The notes beneath the pieces are model-generated. The model was not told the origin of the DNA. It worked only from the letters and a program-made list of their open reading frames with translations, and did not search any database. This document shows positions 7,242 through 15,144 of a stretch of 64,000 bases of DNA, piece after piece (position 1 is the stretch's first letter; each line of letters starts with the position of its first letter). Made by a program: the position numbers and the translations under genes. Location: assembly GCA_964474635.1 (NCBI GenBank), contig CAYYTT010000002.1, forward strand, positions 1 to 64,000, given 5' to 3'. This stretch comes from CAYUYV01 sp964474635. Its GTDB lineage: Bacteria > Pseudomonadota > Alphaproteobacteria > JAJFIK01.

Positions 7242-8702
7242 CTAGCCACTGACATTCCGGGTCGCGCCCGTGAGCCAGGGCAGCGGATCGACCGGCTCGC
7301 CGTCTTTGCGCAACTCGAAATACAGGGTCGGGCCCTGCGTGACCAGGGAGACGCCCGCACCGCCCGCCGAGGAGGCCCCGGCCACCGTCATGGCCAGGGT
7401 GCGGGCCATGGTGTCCTCGTCCTGCGCCGCCGGAACGGGGGCCGTGGCGCCCATGATTCCAATGGGCTCACCAGCCAGCAGTTCCTGTCCCACCACGGCG
7501 TAGATCTGCGCAAGGCCCGTTAAAACGAAGTGATAGCCGTCCCCGGCCGTGAGAATCAGCACCTGGCCATAATTGCGATAGGGCTGGGCGAAGGAGACCC
7601 GGGCGTCAAAGGGCGCGACGATCTGCGCGCCTGGGCGGGTGGCGAAGGTCAGGCCCTCGCTGATGTGCCCCGCATCGTCCTTGGTGCCGAAGCGCCTCAC
7701 GATTCGGCCCGCCACGGGCGCCCGCAGCCGCCCCTTGGCGGTGGCAAGGCCGGGACTGGCCGACGGACCAGGCGCGGGGGCTGGCGCCACCCGCCGCGCG
7801 CCGGAGGGGCGGGCGAGCGGCTGCAGTCCGGCGGCCCGCTCGGTGAGATCCTCAATAAGGCCCCGCAGGTCCCGGGCCTGTTCGGCGAGCTGCGCAAGAC
7901 GCAGGGCCTCTTCCTTGGCGGCCTCGCGGGTCGCTTTTTCTAGGGCCTCTTTTTCCACCAGCAGCGCGGCGAGCTGTTTTTGCTCCGCGAGCAGATCGGC
8001 GCTGGCGATCTGGAGGTCGTCGCGTTCGGCCTCGATGCGGGCGCGCACATTGGTCAGGGCATCGAGTTCCCGGCCCAAGGCGGCCGCCTGTTCGTAAATG
8101 TCCGGCACGACAGAGCCCAGCAGCATGGCACTGCGCGCCGCGTTCACCGCATCGTCCGGATTGACGAGCAGGGCCGGCGGCTTGTTCTGCTCCATGGCCT
8201 GGAGCGCGGCCAGCACGGAGACGAGGGCTTGCTTGCGGGTGCGCAGCCGGTCCACGACCGCGTTTTCCTCAACCAGAAGGCCGCCGAGGCGCGCCTCGAT
8301 ACGGTTCAGCCGGGCCTCGCGCTTTTGCACCTCGAATGCGGCCTCCACGGAGCGCGTCCGGATCTCCCGCATTTCCTGGGCCAGCCGCTCCGCATCGGCC
8401 TTCTGGCGGCGCAGCCTGCTGCGGCTTTCGCTGACCGTGTCCTCAAGTTCCTGGAGATGTTCAGCCGAGACATCGTCGCCCGTCGGCGGCGCGGAGACCG
8501 AGGACGGCATACCGAGTGCGAGAAAGGCGAGGGCCGCCCAGGCGCCGCGCAGCAGGCCGCTGCGGCGGGGACGGGGCCACCGGGCCGGAACGCAAGGCGT
8601 GATCAGGGGCGGGAACGCGTGCACCGGGGGGCTCGGTCCTCGATCGGGGGGCGCGCCATGGTCGGCGGAGGCGGCCCGGTGAGCTTGCGCCGCTCCGGTC
8701 AC
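7242..8702 (-). CDS. EnvC/M23-family murein hydrolase activator
   Basis: This protein of up to 486 residues has an N-terminal hydrophobic export segment (GAWAALAFLALGMPSSVSA). A long coiled coil follows (residues ~85-290, rich in Glu, Arg, Ala and Leu). The C-terminal LytM-like domain contains LRAPVAGRIVRRFG, GAQIVAPFDARVSFA, YRNYGQVLILTAGDGYHFVL and ELLAGEPIGIMG. The zinc ligands of active M23 peptidases (HxxxD and HxH) are not in place, as in EnvC-type amidase activators. It therefore probably activates a murein amidase during cell separation rather than cutting peptidoglycan itself. The true start may lie inside the Pro/Arg-rich first 45 residues. It ends 10 bases from the gpmI stop side and is likely co-transcribed with gpmI. 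Confidence 0.85.
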   Translation of the reverse strand: MTGAAQAHRAASADHGAPPDRGPSPPVHAFPPLITPCVPARWPRPRRSGLLRGAWAALAFLALGMPSSVSAPPTGDDVSAEHLQELEDTVSESRSRLRRQKADAERLAQEMREIRTRSVEAAFEVQKREARLNRIEARLGGLLVEENAVVDRLRTRKQALVSVLAALQAMEQNKPPALLVNPDDAVNAARSAMLLGSVVPDIYEQAAALGRELDALTNVRARIEAERDDLQIASADLLAEQKQLAALLVEKEALEKATREAAKEEALRLAQLAEQARDLRGLIEDLTERAAGLQPLARPSGARRVAPAPAPGPSASPGLATAKGRLRAPVAGRIVRRFGTKDDAGHISEGLTFATRPGAQIVAPFDARVSFAQPYRNYGQVLILTAGDGYHFVLTGLAQIYAVVGQELLAGEPIGIMGATAPVPAAQDEDTMARTLAMTVAGASSAGGAGVSLVTQGPTLYFELRKDGEPVDPLPWLTGATRNVSG

Positions 8703-8711
8703 GCCGTGCCG

Positions 8712-10265
8712 TCAGGACGCGGCCTTGAGAAGGGATTCGCCGGTCATCTCCGGCGGTTGAGGTTGCCCCATGAGGGCCAGAAGCGTCGGCGCGATGTCCG
8801 CCAACCGACCTTCCCTCAATGAAACCTGTGTGCCAAGTGATTCGGCGTTCACGAGCACGGCAGGCACGACAAAAGTGGTGTGAGCGGTGTGGGGCCCGCC
8901 GGTTTCCGGGTCGAGCATCAGTTCGCAATTGCCGTGATCGGCCGTGACCAGCATGCGCCCGCCGGCCTCACGCACCGACTCAATGAGCCGTCCCAAACCC
9001 TCATCGACCGCCTCAACGGCCTTGATGGCGGCCTCCAGGCTGCCCGTGTGTCCAACCATGTCCGGATTGGCGTAATTGATCACCACCAGATCGAAACCCA
9101 GGGAGCGGATGGCCTTCGTCACCGCGTCGGTCACTTCCCGGGCGGACATTTCCGGCTGCAGATCATAGGTGGCGACCTTCGGGCTCGGGATCATGATCCG
9201 CTCTTCGCCCTCGAAGACCTCTTCGCGCCCGCCATTGAGGAAAAAGGTGACATGCGGATATTTTTCGGTCTCCGCGATGCGCAGCTGCGTCAGCCCGGCC
9301 TGCGCCGTCACGCCGCCGAGGGTGTTGCTGAGGCTTTCCGGTGGAAAAAGGGCGGGCATGAATTCGGCAAGGCGCGTTGAGTACTCTACCATCCCCGCCA
9401 CCGACCCCAGGCGCGGCACGCGGCGGTCAAAGCCGTCGAACTCCGGGTCGAGAAGCGCGCCCAGGATCTGACGGGCCCGGTCGGCGCGGAAATTGATGAA
9501 GATCAGCGCATCCCCGTCTTTCATGCCGCCATAACCATCGACCACCGTCGGCAGAACGAATTCGTCCGTGGTGCCCGCCGCATAGGCGGCCTCGATGGCG
9601 CCGCGCCAGTCGGCGGCGCGCTCGCCCTGTCCATCGACCAGGCAGGCATAGGCCTTTTCCACCCGTTCCCAGCGTTTGTCCCGGTCCATGGCATAATACC
9701 GTCCACAGACGGTTACGATGCGCCCCCGCGCTTCTGGCGTCAGGCTCTCTTCAAAACGGTCGATATAGCTGGCCGCGCTTTGGGGCGGGGTGTCCCGGCC
9801 ATCGAGGAAGGCGTGGATTGCGACGGGGACGTCGAATTTGTGCAAGGTATTCACAAGGGCCGTAATGTGGCGCTGATGGGAGTGCACGCCCCCGGGGCTC
9901 ATGAGGCCGGCCACATGGACCGTACCGCCGGAGGCCTTGGCCGCATCGATGACCCCGTGCAGGGTGCCGTTCTGTTCAAAGGTGCCGGTTTCGATGGCGT
10001 GATCGATGCGGGGCAGGTCCTGCATGACCACGCGCCCGGCGCCGATGTTCATATGTCCGACTTCGGAGTTTCCCATCTGTCCTTGCGGCAGGCCCACATC
10101 GAGGCCGGACGTGTGCAGGAAGGTGCGCGGGCAACTGCTCCAGATCCGGTCGAAATTCGGCGTGTTTGCGAGGGCGACGGCATTGTTGTCCTGCGCGTCG
10201 CGCCAGCCCCAGCCATCCAGAATGCACAGGACAACGGGGCGTTTCTGCGGGATGTCAGCGGCCAT
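8712..10265 (-). CDS. gpmI: 2,3-bisphosphoglycerate-independent phosphoglycerate mutase
   Basis: The 517-residue enzyme interconverts 3- and 2-phosphoglycerate in glycolysis using two Mn ions and a phosphoserine intermediate. The start region MAADIPQKRPVVLCILDGWG holds the first metal Asp. GQMGNSEVGHMNIGAG carries the nucleophile Ser67, and the C-terminal alkaline-phosphatase-like fold has NYANPDMVGHTG and VTADHGNCE with metal ligands. The open frame runs on upstream to 10613 without a stop, but that part is encoded by the heptamer repeat and is not conserved. I chose the ATG at 10265, which gives normal family length. The preceding conserved order with envC and ctpA fits alphaproteobacteria. 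Confidence 0.95.
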   Translation of the reverse strand: MAADIPQKRPVVLCILDGWGWRDAQDNNAVALANTPNFDRIWSSCPRTFLHTSGLDVGLPQGQMGNSEVGHMNIGAGRVVMQDLPRIDHAIETGTFEQNGTLHGVIDAAKASGGTVHVAGLMSPGGVHSHQRHITALVNTLHKFDVPVAIHAFLDGRDTPPQSAASYIDRFEESLTPEARGRIVTVCGRYYAMDRDKRWERVEKAYACLVDGQGERAADWRGAIEAAYAAGTTDEFVLPTVVDGYGGMKDGDALIFINFRADRARQILGALLDPEFDGFDRRVPRLGSVAGMVEYSTRLAEFMPALFPPESLSNTLGGVTAQAGLTQLRIAETEKYPHVTFFLNGGREEVFEGEERIMIPSPKVATYDLQPEMSAREVTDAVTKAIRSLGFDLVVINYANPDMVGHTGSLEAAIKAVEAVDEGLGRLIESVREAGGRMLVTADHGNCELMLDPETGGPHTAHTTFVVPAVLVNAESLGTQVSLREGRLADIAPTLLALMGQPQPPEMTGESLLKAAS

Positions 10266-10510
10266 GGGTGAGGGCTCCTCGGCAGATCCGTCGGCGGCGC
10301 CAAGGGGCGCGCCGGAGACACGGGAAAACGCCGAAGCGCGGTGCCCCGACGCGAAAATGTTGCAATGCACAACACCATAAGCCCGTTGACGACACGTGTC
10401 CATCGGGACGCGGGCGAAGCACCTGAGGAGCGGCGGCGCGGACCAGCCCTGATCAGGATCGACTTTGCACGAAATCGGCTGTGCGCGATTGGCGTTGTGC
10501 GTGTTCGAGG

Positions 10511-10594
10511 CCAAACGCCAAACGCCAAACGCCAAACGCCAAACGCCAAACGCCAAACGCCAAACGCCTGACGCCTGACGCCTGACGCCTGATG
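10511..10594. repeat. Heptamer tandem repeat array
   Basis: Eight exact copies of CCAAACG (10511-10566) are followed by three copies of CCTGACG (10567-10587) and a partial CCTGATG. The two unit types differ at two positions. It lies about 250 bases upstream of the gpmI start and 430 bases upstream of the curlin gene. Such arrays are prone to slippage. Confidence 0.95.
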
Positions 10595-10610
10595 GAGGGG
10601 GCGGCCATGG

Positions 10611-10640
10611 CACCTGGGCAGCTGGGCACCTGGGCAGCTG
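10611..10640. repeat. 16-bp direct repeat
   Basis: CACCTGGGCAGCTGGG occurs at 10611-10626 and again, minus its last two bases, at 10627-10640. It sits 17 bases from the heptamer array, so the whole 10511-10640 stretch is repeat-built. Confidence 0.85.
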
Positions 10641-11023
10641 AAGCGGTGCACGGGGCCGGTGATCTATTTGGCGCGCCGACGCTGGCGTTTCTGTCCCGAT
10701 TTGGCACCCGATGAAGGCAGCCGGCCCCTGGGTTCAGGTCCGCAACGATCCGTGGCCAGGAAGGCGAAAATGATCCCCTTTGCCTCAAAAATCCTGGCGA
10801 AAAGTCCCGTTTTCCCGCCCCGGCGGTTTGACCCTTCCTTGACACCCGAAACCGACACCAACGTGCAGTGTGGCGAGAAGTGTGTCTTTTGTGCACGTCT
10901 TCACATTCATTGTGAAATTTCATTCATTTGGATGATGTCCAATCCGGGACAGTCCGGTACATCTCTACCAGTCCTCTCAAGCGAGGGCGGCGAGAAATTC
11001 ACCGAATGGAACGGGGACGACCT

Positions 11024-11947
11024 ATGAAAAAGTTGATGATGACGGCTTCGGCCGCAGTGCTGTTGATTGCCGGCGCAACGGCTGCCCAGGCAACCGACAA
11101 CGAAGTGTACATTGCGCAAACTGGCACGGGTAATAACACGGCCAATGTTTCCCAGACATTCGAGGGTAACGCGGGGCAAGCCAGCAACCGAGTTAGTGGT
11201 GAGTTTAACAAAGACACCAAAGCGGTCCAGAACGGTGCGTGGAATAACGCCGATATTGTGCAGAACGGTCGCGATAACGTCTTGGCGTTTGGCCAGGACG
11301 GGGCAGGCACTTCAGAAACCTTCAATGATATCGACGCCACCTTTAATGGTGCCGGAAACAAATTTGAAATTTTCCAAAGTGGCGGCGTTGCGAACACAGC
11401 GTTTGTTGATGTTGACGGCAGCTCAAACGGCGGAAATGCAAACAGAAATGTTCTGACGCAGACCGGCGGAGACAACGATATCAATCTTGATATTGGTGGT
11501 TCTGTGAACGGAATTGATGTCACGCAGACTGGAAACTTCAACGACGCGGATGTGGATGTTGTGGGTAGCACGAACAGCTTCACTGTTACGCAGTTGCAAG
11601 ACTCCAATAGCGCGGTGGTTGACATTACCGGAAGCGAAAATGGTATCGATTTCGGTGGCGAGCCTCGCAGCGGTAACAATGCTGATAGCAATTTCTCCGG
11701 CGCTGCGGCGTCTGTTGGTGTTGACGAAGCTGTTGTGCTCCAGGACGGTTTTGATAACGTCGCAAACTATCAAGTTACCGGCGATCAAAACCTGTTTGGT
11801 TTCAAGCAGAGCGGAAATCTGAATACCATCACTGGCGTGACGACTGGTAACAACAACGAAGTTGCTGTCCTTCAGTCGAGCAATGGAAATACGGCTGATT
11901 TCAGCCAGAGCGGAAATGGTAACAACATGGCGGTCGTCCAAAACTAA
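11024..11947 (+). CDS. Curlin-repeat protein, probable major curli subunit
   Basis: The 307-residue exported protein has a clear signal peptide (MKKLMMTASAAVLLIAGATAAQA). The mature part is built almost wholly of curlin-type repeats with Q-x-G-x-x-N-x-A/D spacing. In the centre they follow a strict ~22-residue period: units begin TQTGGDNDIN, TQTGNFNDAD and TQLQDSNSAV. Around nine units are recognisable, roughly twice the number in E. coli CsgA, and the mature protein is rich in Asp/Asn and lacks Cys. Proteins of this kind assemble outside the cell as amyloid fibres. I chose the ATG at 11024, preceded by GGGGACG, over an upstream in-frame start that would bury the signal peptide. It leads the csgB-csgF-csgG set. 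Calling it csgA by name would overstate the match. Confidence 0.85.
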   Translation: MKKLMMTASAAVLLIAGATAAQATDNEVYIAQTGTGNNTANVSQTFEGNAGQASNRVSGEFNKDTKAVQNGAWNNADIVQNGRDNVLAFGQDGAGTSETFNDIDATFNGAGNKFEIFQSGGVANTAFVDVDGSSNGGNANRNVLTQTGGDNDINLDIGGSVNGIDVTQTGNFNDADVDVVGSTNSFTVTQLQDSNSAVVDITGSENGIDFGGEPRSGNNADSNFSGAAASVGVDEAVVLQDGFDNVANYQVTGDQNLFGFKQSGNLNTITGVTTGNNNEVAVLQSSNGNTADFSQSGNGNNMAVVQN

Positions 11948-11977
11948 GGGGACATAACGCCATTACATCATAGGTAT

Positions 11978-12006
11978 TTGGGGGTGATTTTGTATATCAC
12001 CCCCAA
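11978..12006 (+). terminator. Intercistronic hairpin after the curlin gene
   Basis: The perfect 11-bp inverted repeat TTGGGGGTGAT (11978-11988) / ATCACCCCCAA (11996-12006) has a 7-base loop and lies 31 bases after the curlin stop. Only GTCTTGCG follows, so termination would be partial. This would favour a high ratio of major subunit to the downstream CsgB-like nucleator and secretion proteins. Confidence 0.7.
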
Positions 12007-12085
12007 GTCTTGCGTGACAGGATAATTCATTTGTGAATATAGTGCCGCCATTTCCATATGCTGAGCTTGGCAAAAGGAGGGTTAA

Positions 12086-12637
12086 ATGACCATTTTTGCG
12101 CGTATGTGTCTCCTGCTGCTGTGCCTTTTTCCTGCGCTGAGTACGGCTCAGGACAGTGGGCCGCCCAGTGACTGTGTGGCGCGTACGGATGGGTCCCGCG
12201 GACAATGCGGCGGTGTCGCCCGTGTGGTGGAGCGCCGCTCCCAGTCCTTTGAAGACGCGATGCTCGACACCTTCAGCACGGAACCGCAAAGCGCGCCCCT
12301 CGACTTGCTTCCGGCCTATTCCGCAACGGGCAACCAGTCGGCCGTAGTTCAGAATGGTCAGAACAATGACGCCTTCGTCTTCATGGAGGGGCAGGGTAAT
12401 CGCGCCTTCGTGCAACAAGTGGGCGATGGCAACCAGTCATCCGTCGACATGCGGGGCACTGACCTGGGCGTGGCGGTTGTGCAACAAGGTGATCAAAATC
12501 TTTCGGATATAGGCGTGTCCGGGCGCAATCTCCTTGTGGAGCATTCCCAGATCGGAAATAGTCTCAGTTACAGTATGGATGTGGAAGGTTCGAATAAAAC
12601 GATCCGTGTGAACCAGACGGGGCAAGTTTCCCCATGA
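12086..12637 (+). CDS. CsgB-like minor curlin
   Basis: The 183-residue exported protein has a signal peptide ending near LFPALSTAQ. A ~65-residue non-repeat N-terminal segment with two cysteines (SDCVARTDG, GQCGGVA) comes next. Then come curlin-type repeats: VVQNGQNNDAFVFMEGQGN, FVQQVGDGNQSS, VVQQGDQNLSD and HSQIGNSLSYS. Shorter and with fewer repeats than the preceding protein, it fits the nucleator role of CsgB, seeding fibre growth on the outer membrane. A strong Shine-Dalgarno, AAAGGAGGG, precedes the ATG. The Cys-containing N-terminal part has no counterpart that I know in enterobacterial CsgB. Confidence 0.8.
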   Translation: MTIFARMCLLLLCLFPALSTAQDSGPPSDCVARTDGSRGQCGGVARVVERRSQSFEDAMLDTFSTEPQSAPLDLLPAYSATGNQSAVVQNGQNNDAFVFMEGQGNRAFVQQVGDGNQSSVDMRGTDLGVAVVQQGDQNLSDIGVSGRNLLVEHSQIGNSLSYSMDVEGSNKTIRVNQTGQVSP

Positions 12638-12674
12638 GAGAATGGGTTCGCAGGGTGAGGTAAGGGGTTGCGTT

Positions 12675-13115
12675 ATGGGTTCGGATTTTAAGGTTTACAA
12701 TTGCTTGTGGTGCCTCTTCGCACTCCTTGGCGCAGTTTGTTTGTCAGGCGCCGCCCACGCCGGTGAATTGGTGTATCGACCGATTAGTCCGTCTTTCGGT
12801 GGAAACCCTTTTATTTCGAGCAATCAACTTGCCGTCGCCAATATTGAAAATCGCTTTGTCGAGGAGCCGCAATCTTTTCAAAGCGACCCTCTCGACGATT
12901 TCACAGATTCAATCCAACGCCGGATTTTGTCGGAACTGTCACGAGATATCACTGACGCCATATTTGGCGACAACGCGGAAGAAAGTGGTGTGTTCGAAAT
13001 CGAAGGCACAATCATTTCCTTCGAGACAGTGGGCGATGAAATCAACATTGCAATCACCGACGATACCGGTGCCTCAACCAGCATCACCGTTCCGAGCATC
13101 CAGTCGACTTTCTGA
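12675..13115 (+). CDS. csgF: Curli assembly protein CsgF
   Basis: The 146-residue protein matches CsgF. A signal peptide (CLWCLFALLGAVCLSGAAHA) is followed by ELVYRPISPSFGGNPFISS, which aligns with the FRNPNFGGNP segment of E. coli CsgF that inserts in the CsgG pore. DDFTDSIQRRILSELS aligns with DNFTQAIQSQIL. The C-terminal beta region ends in a threonine- and serine-rich strand. CsgF extends the secretion channel and ties nucleation to the cell surface. An upstream in-frame ATG (12642) exists, but the one at 12675 places the signal peptide properly. Confidence 0.88.
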   Translation: MGSDFKVYNCLWCLFALLGAVCLSGAAHAGELVYRPISPSFGGNPFISSNQLAVANIENRFVEEPQSFQSDPLDDFTDSIQRRILSELSRDITDAIFGDNAEESGVFEIEGTIISFETVGDEINIAITDDTGASTSITVPSIQSTF

Positions 13116-13222
13116 GGCAATCCGTCGGGGTGCGAATCCGGTCTGAGCATGTGATCCGCAGGCGCCATGATGATGGCGGGCGCAGCGCGGAACCATCCGA
13201 GAGTTAGGTGAGTTTCAGTGTG

Positions 13223-14257
13223 ATGGTCAGGAAGCGAACCGTTGTCCTGCCTTTGGTGCGGACAGTCTGTGCTTTGCTGACCCTTGGCATGGTGTCGGCG
13301 TGCTCCCTCAATGGGACGCCCCCGACGGGCACCCCGCCGAAAGTCGCTCGGACCCTGCCCGTCACAAAGCAACTCATGCTGTTGCCGCCGCCGGAACGCG
13401 TGGTCGATGTGGGCGTGTACAGTTTCCCGGATCTCACGGGACAGAATAAGCCCGGCGAGAATTTCGCGAATTTCTCCAAGGCCGTCACGCAAGGCGCCTC
13501 GGCCTATTTGACCGAGGCCCTGCTGCGCGCGGGGCAAGGCAGCTGGTTCTCCGTGACCGAGCGCAGTGGCCTGAACAATCTGCTCCAGGAGCGGCGGATT
13601 ATTCGAGGGACCCGCGAGGAATATGAGGGCAAGGGCAATGGCCTCCTGCCGCCCCTGCGCTTTGCCGGGATCATGCTTGAGGGCGGGGTCATTGCCTATG
13701 ACTCCAATGTCCGAACCGGCGGGATCGGGGCGCGCTGGCTCGGCATCGGGTCCGATATTCAGTATCGCCGCGATATTGTGACCGTGGCCTTGCGGGCGGT
13801 GAGTGTCAGCACGGGGAAGGTCCTTGCAGCCGTCAGCACGACGAAGACGGTGTATTCCATTGCGGCGCGGACGAATGTGTTCCGCTTCATTGCCGTCGAT
13901 GAGATATTGGATGCGGATGCCGGCTTTTCGATCAATGAACCGCCCCAGCTCGCCGTGCGCCAGGCCGTTGAATTGGCGGTCTATTCCCTTGTTCTCGAAG
14001 GGGCCCTGAACGGTCTATGGTCCTTTGAAGACAAGAGGCAGGCACGCGGCATCCTGAAACGCTTCATTGAGACGCGCTATGATGGGTTCGGCCCGGGAGA
14101 TCTGCTTGGCATCAATGAAAAATTCGAACGGGCCACAAATCCGAATTTCGGCATGGCCACGGTGGAGATGCAAGGTGTTGAGGTCGTTCTGTCCTCACCC
14201 AATGGGGAGGCGTCCGCAGCAACGGTCCGAGACAACCGGCTCCCGAAATTGTTCTGA
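13223..14257 (+). CDS. csgG: Curli secretion channel CsgG
   Basis: The 344-residue outer-membrane lipoprotein has lipobox LGMVSAC near residue 27, with Cys as the acylated residue. It contains the CsgG core: ERSGLNNLLQERRIIRG, LEGGVIAYDSNVRTGGIGARWLGIG, STGKVLAAVSTTKT and VFRFIAVDEILDADAGFSINEP. It forms a nonameric pore exporting curlins. Hand alignment around the constriction (NFSTAVPQSA in E. coli, NFSKAVTQGA here) keeps Asn55 and Phe56. A Glu falls where E. coli has the eyelet Tyr51. The C-terminus is about 60 residues longer than E. coli CsgG. GTG at 13208 is an alternative start. Confidence 0.93.
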   Translation: MVRKRTVVLPLVRTVCALLTLGMVSACSLNGTPPTGTPPKVARTLPVTKQLMLLPPPERVVDVGVYSFPDLTGQNKPGENFANFSKAVTQGASAYLTEALLRAGQGSWFSVTERSGLNNLLQERRIIRGTREEYEGKGNGLLPPLRFAGIMLEGGVIAYDSNVRTGGIGARWLGIGSDIQYRRDIVTVALRAVSVSTGKVLAAVSTTKTVYSIAARTNVFRFIAVDEILDADAGFSINEPPQLAVRQAVELAVYSLVLEGALNGLWSFEDKRQARGILKRFIETRYDGFGPGDLLGINEKFERATNPNFGMATVEMQGVEVVLSSPNGEASAATVRDNRLPKLF

Positions 14258-14279
14258 GCGGTCATGCCTGTCTCCTCGG

Positions 14280-15017
14280 TTGCTCGCGCCTGCTGCGCGG
14301 ACAGCGGTTTGTTTCTTTTTGATGGGCGGCGTTGGTACGGCGCAGGATCTTGTTGAAGGGCAGGATCTTGTTGACACGGACGATCTGGTGGCGACGGACG
14401 ACCAAATTTCGGATCCGGATGAATTTGGCAGCGATCCGCCTTTCTCGATCGGCGGATTGCATTTGGGGATGACCCTTGAGGAGATCGCGAGGGTCCACCC
14501 GTCCCTCTCGACACAGAACGCCCCTTTCTCGGATGCCATCGACCGGTCAGTGCCTTTGCAAGCGGATGTGGAATCCAGTGTGGCGCGCTTTGGCTACCGG
14601 AATGTGACCTTGAACGACGATGGGGCGGGCGCTGACCAGTCGGGGTTGACGGCGCAGTCCCTCTACCTGCCGACCGGCCTTGAAATCGCGGAGTTGACAG
14701 GGACCCTTCGCGCCACGGGGGAGGGGGTTGTCTTCTCGATCACCTTGGAGATGGCCAGCATGATGCTCGACTGCACGGCGGTGGCTCAGGCCATGGTCCG
14801 TGACATGGGTGAGCCCACGGGACAACGCGCCGACACCGTTTTCACGTGGCGCTCCTTTACGGTCACGCGCCGTGAGACCCTCGATATGCGGTGCCAATCC
14901 GGGCAAACCCTCCTCTTGGAGCTGAGCGACCCGGGCATTTTCGAACGATTCTTACAGGGCATCGAAACAATGCGGGACGAGGCGCTTCAACGCCGTATTC
15001 CGACGCCGCGCTATTGA
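14280..15017 (+). CDS. Exported protein of unknown function in the curli operon
   Basis: I do not recognise this ~245-residue product. The frame opens with a plausible signal peptide if the TTG at 14280 is used (MLAPAARTAVCFFLMGGVGTAQ); an ATG at 14322 is the alternative but removes that signal. After the cleavage site comes an acidic repeat-like spacer (DLVEGQDLVDTDDLVATDD). Then a globular part begins GGLHLGMTLEEIARVHPSL, a pattern seen in small periplasmic proteins of many families. Two cysteines (LDCTAV, DMRCQSG) could form a disulfide. It starts 23 bases after csgG and precedes the FGE-like gene, so it is likely part of the curli export or assembly machinery, perhaps filling the place of the missing CsgE. 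That role is inference only. Confidence 0.65.
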   Translation: MLAPAARTAVCFFLMGGVGTAQDLVEGQDLVDTDDLVATDDQISDPDEFGSDPPFSIGGLHLGMTLEEIARVHPSLSTQNAPFSDAIDRSVPLQADVESSVARFGYRNVTLNDDGAGADQSGLTAQSLYLPTGLEIAELTGTLRATGEGVVFSITLEMASMMLDCTAVAQAMVRDMGEPTGQRADTVFTWRSFTVTRRETLDMRCQSGQTLLLELSDPGIFERFLQGIETMRDEALQRRIPTPRY

Positions 15018-15144
15018 AGCGGTTTGCGTTCAAAGCCCGTGCGGCGCACCGATGCCCTGGGGCATGAGAGAGAACAACAACAAGGCAATGCGGGCATTCA
15101 GATCGCCGCTTTGCCACTTGGCCAAAAGTGGTGATACCGTGAGT

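Larger units (their letters stand above)
10266..11023. other. Non-coding spacer between gpmI and the curli genes
   Basis: This 758-base gap separates the divergent gpmI and curlin genes. It holds the heptamer array (10511-10594) and a 16-bp repeat (10611-10640). Beyond them is an AT-richer segment (about 10890-10945) with three TTCATT copies close together, which is where a curli operator would be expected. A TTGACA box lies at 10839-10844 but has no convincing -10 partner. Short open frames here look spurious. Confidence 0.6.

Noticed and set aside
10511..10594. CRISPR-like array
   Set aside because: Units are seven bases with no spacers, so it is a simple tandem repeat.
10266..10613. N-terminal extension of gpmI through the heptamer array
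   Set aside because: The frame is open by chance; it encodes repeats (GVWRLAF) and non-conserved sequence. The ATG at 10265 gives a normal GpmI.
10659..11027. Small open frame before the curlin gene
   Set aside because: No family features or ribosome-binding site; it overlaps the curlin start and probably the promoter.
14264..14356. Frameshifted gene start after csgG (ATG at 14264)
   Set aside because: That frame stops after 30 codons. The other frame from the TTG at 14280 gives a good signal peptide, so no frameshift is needed.
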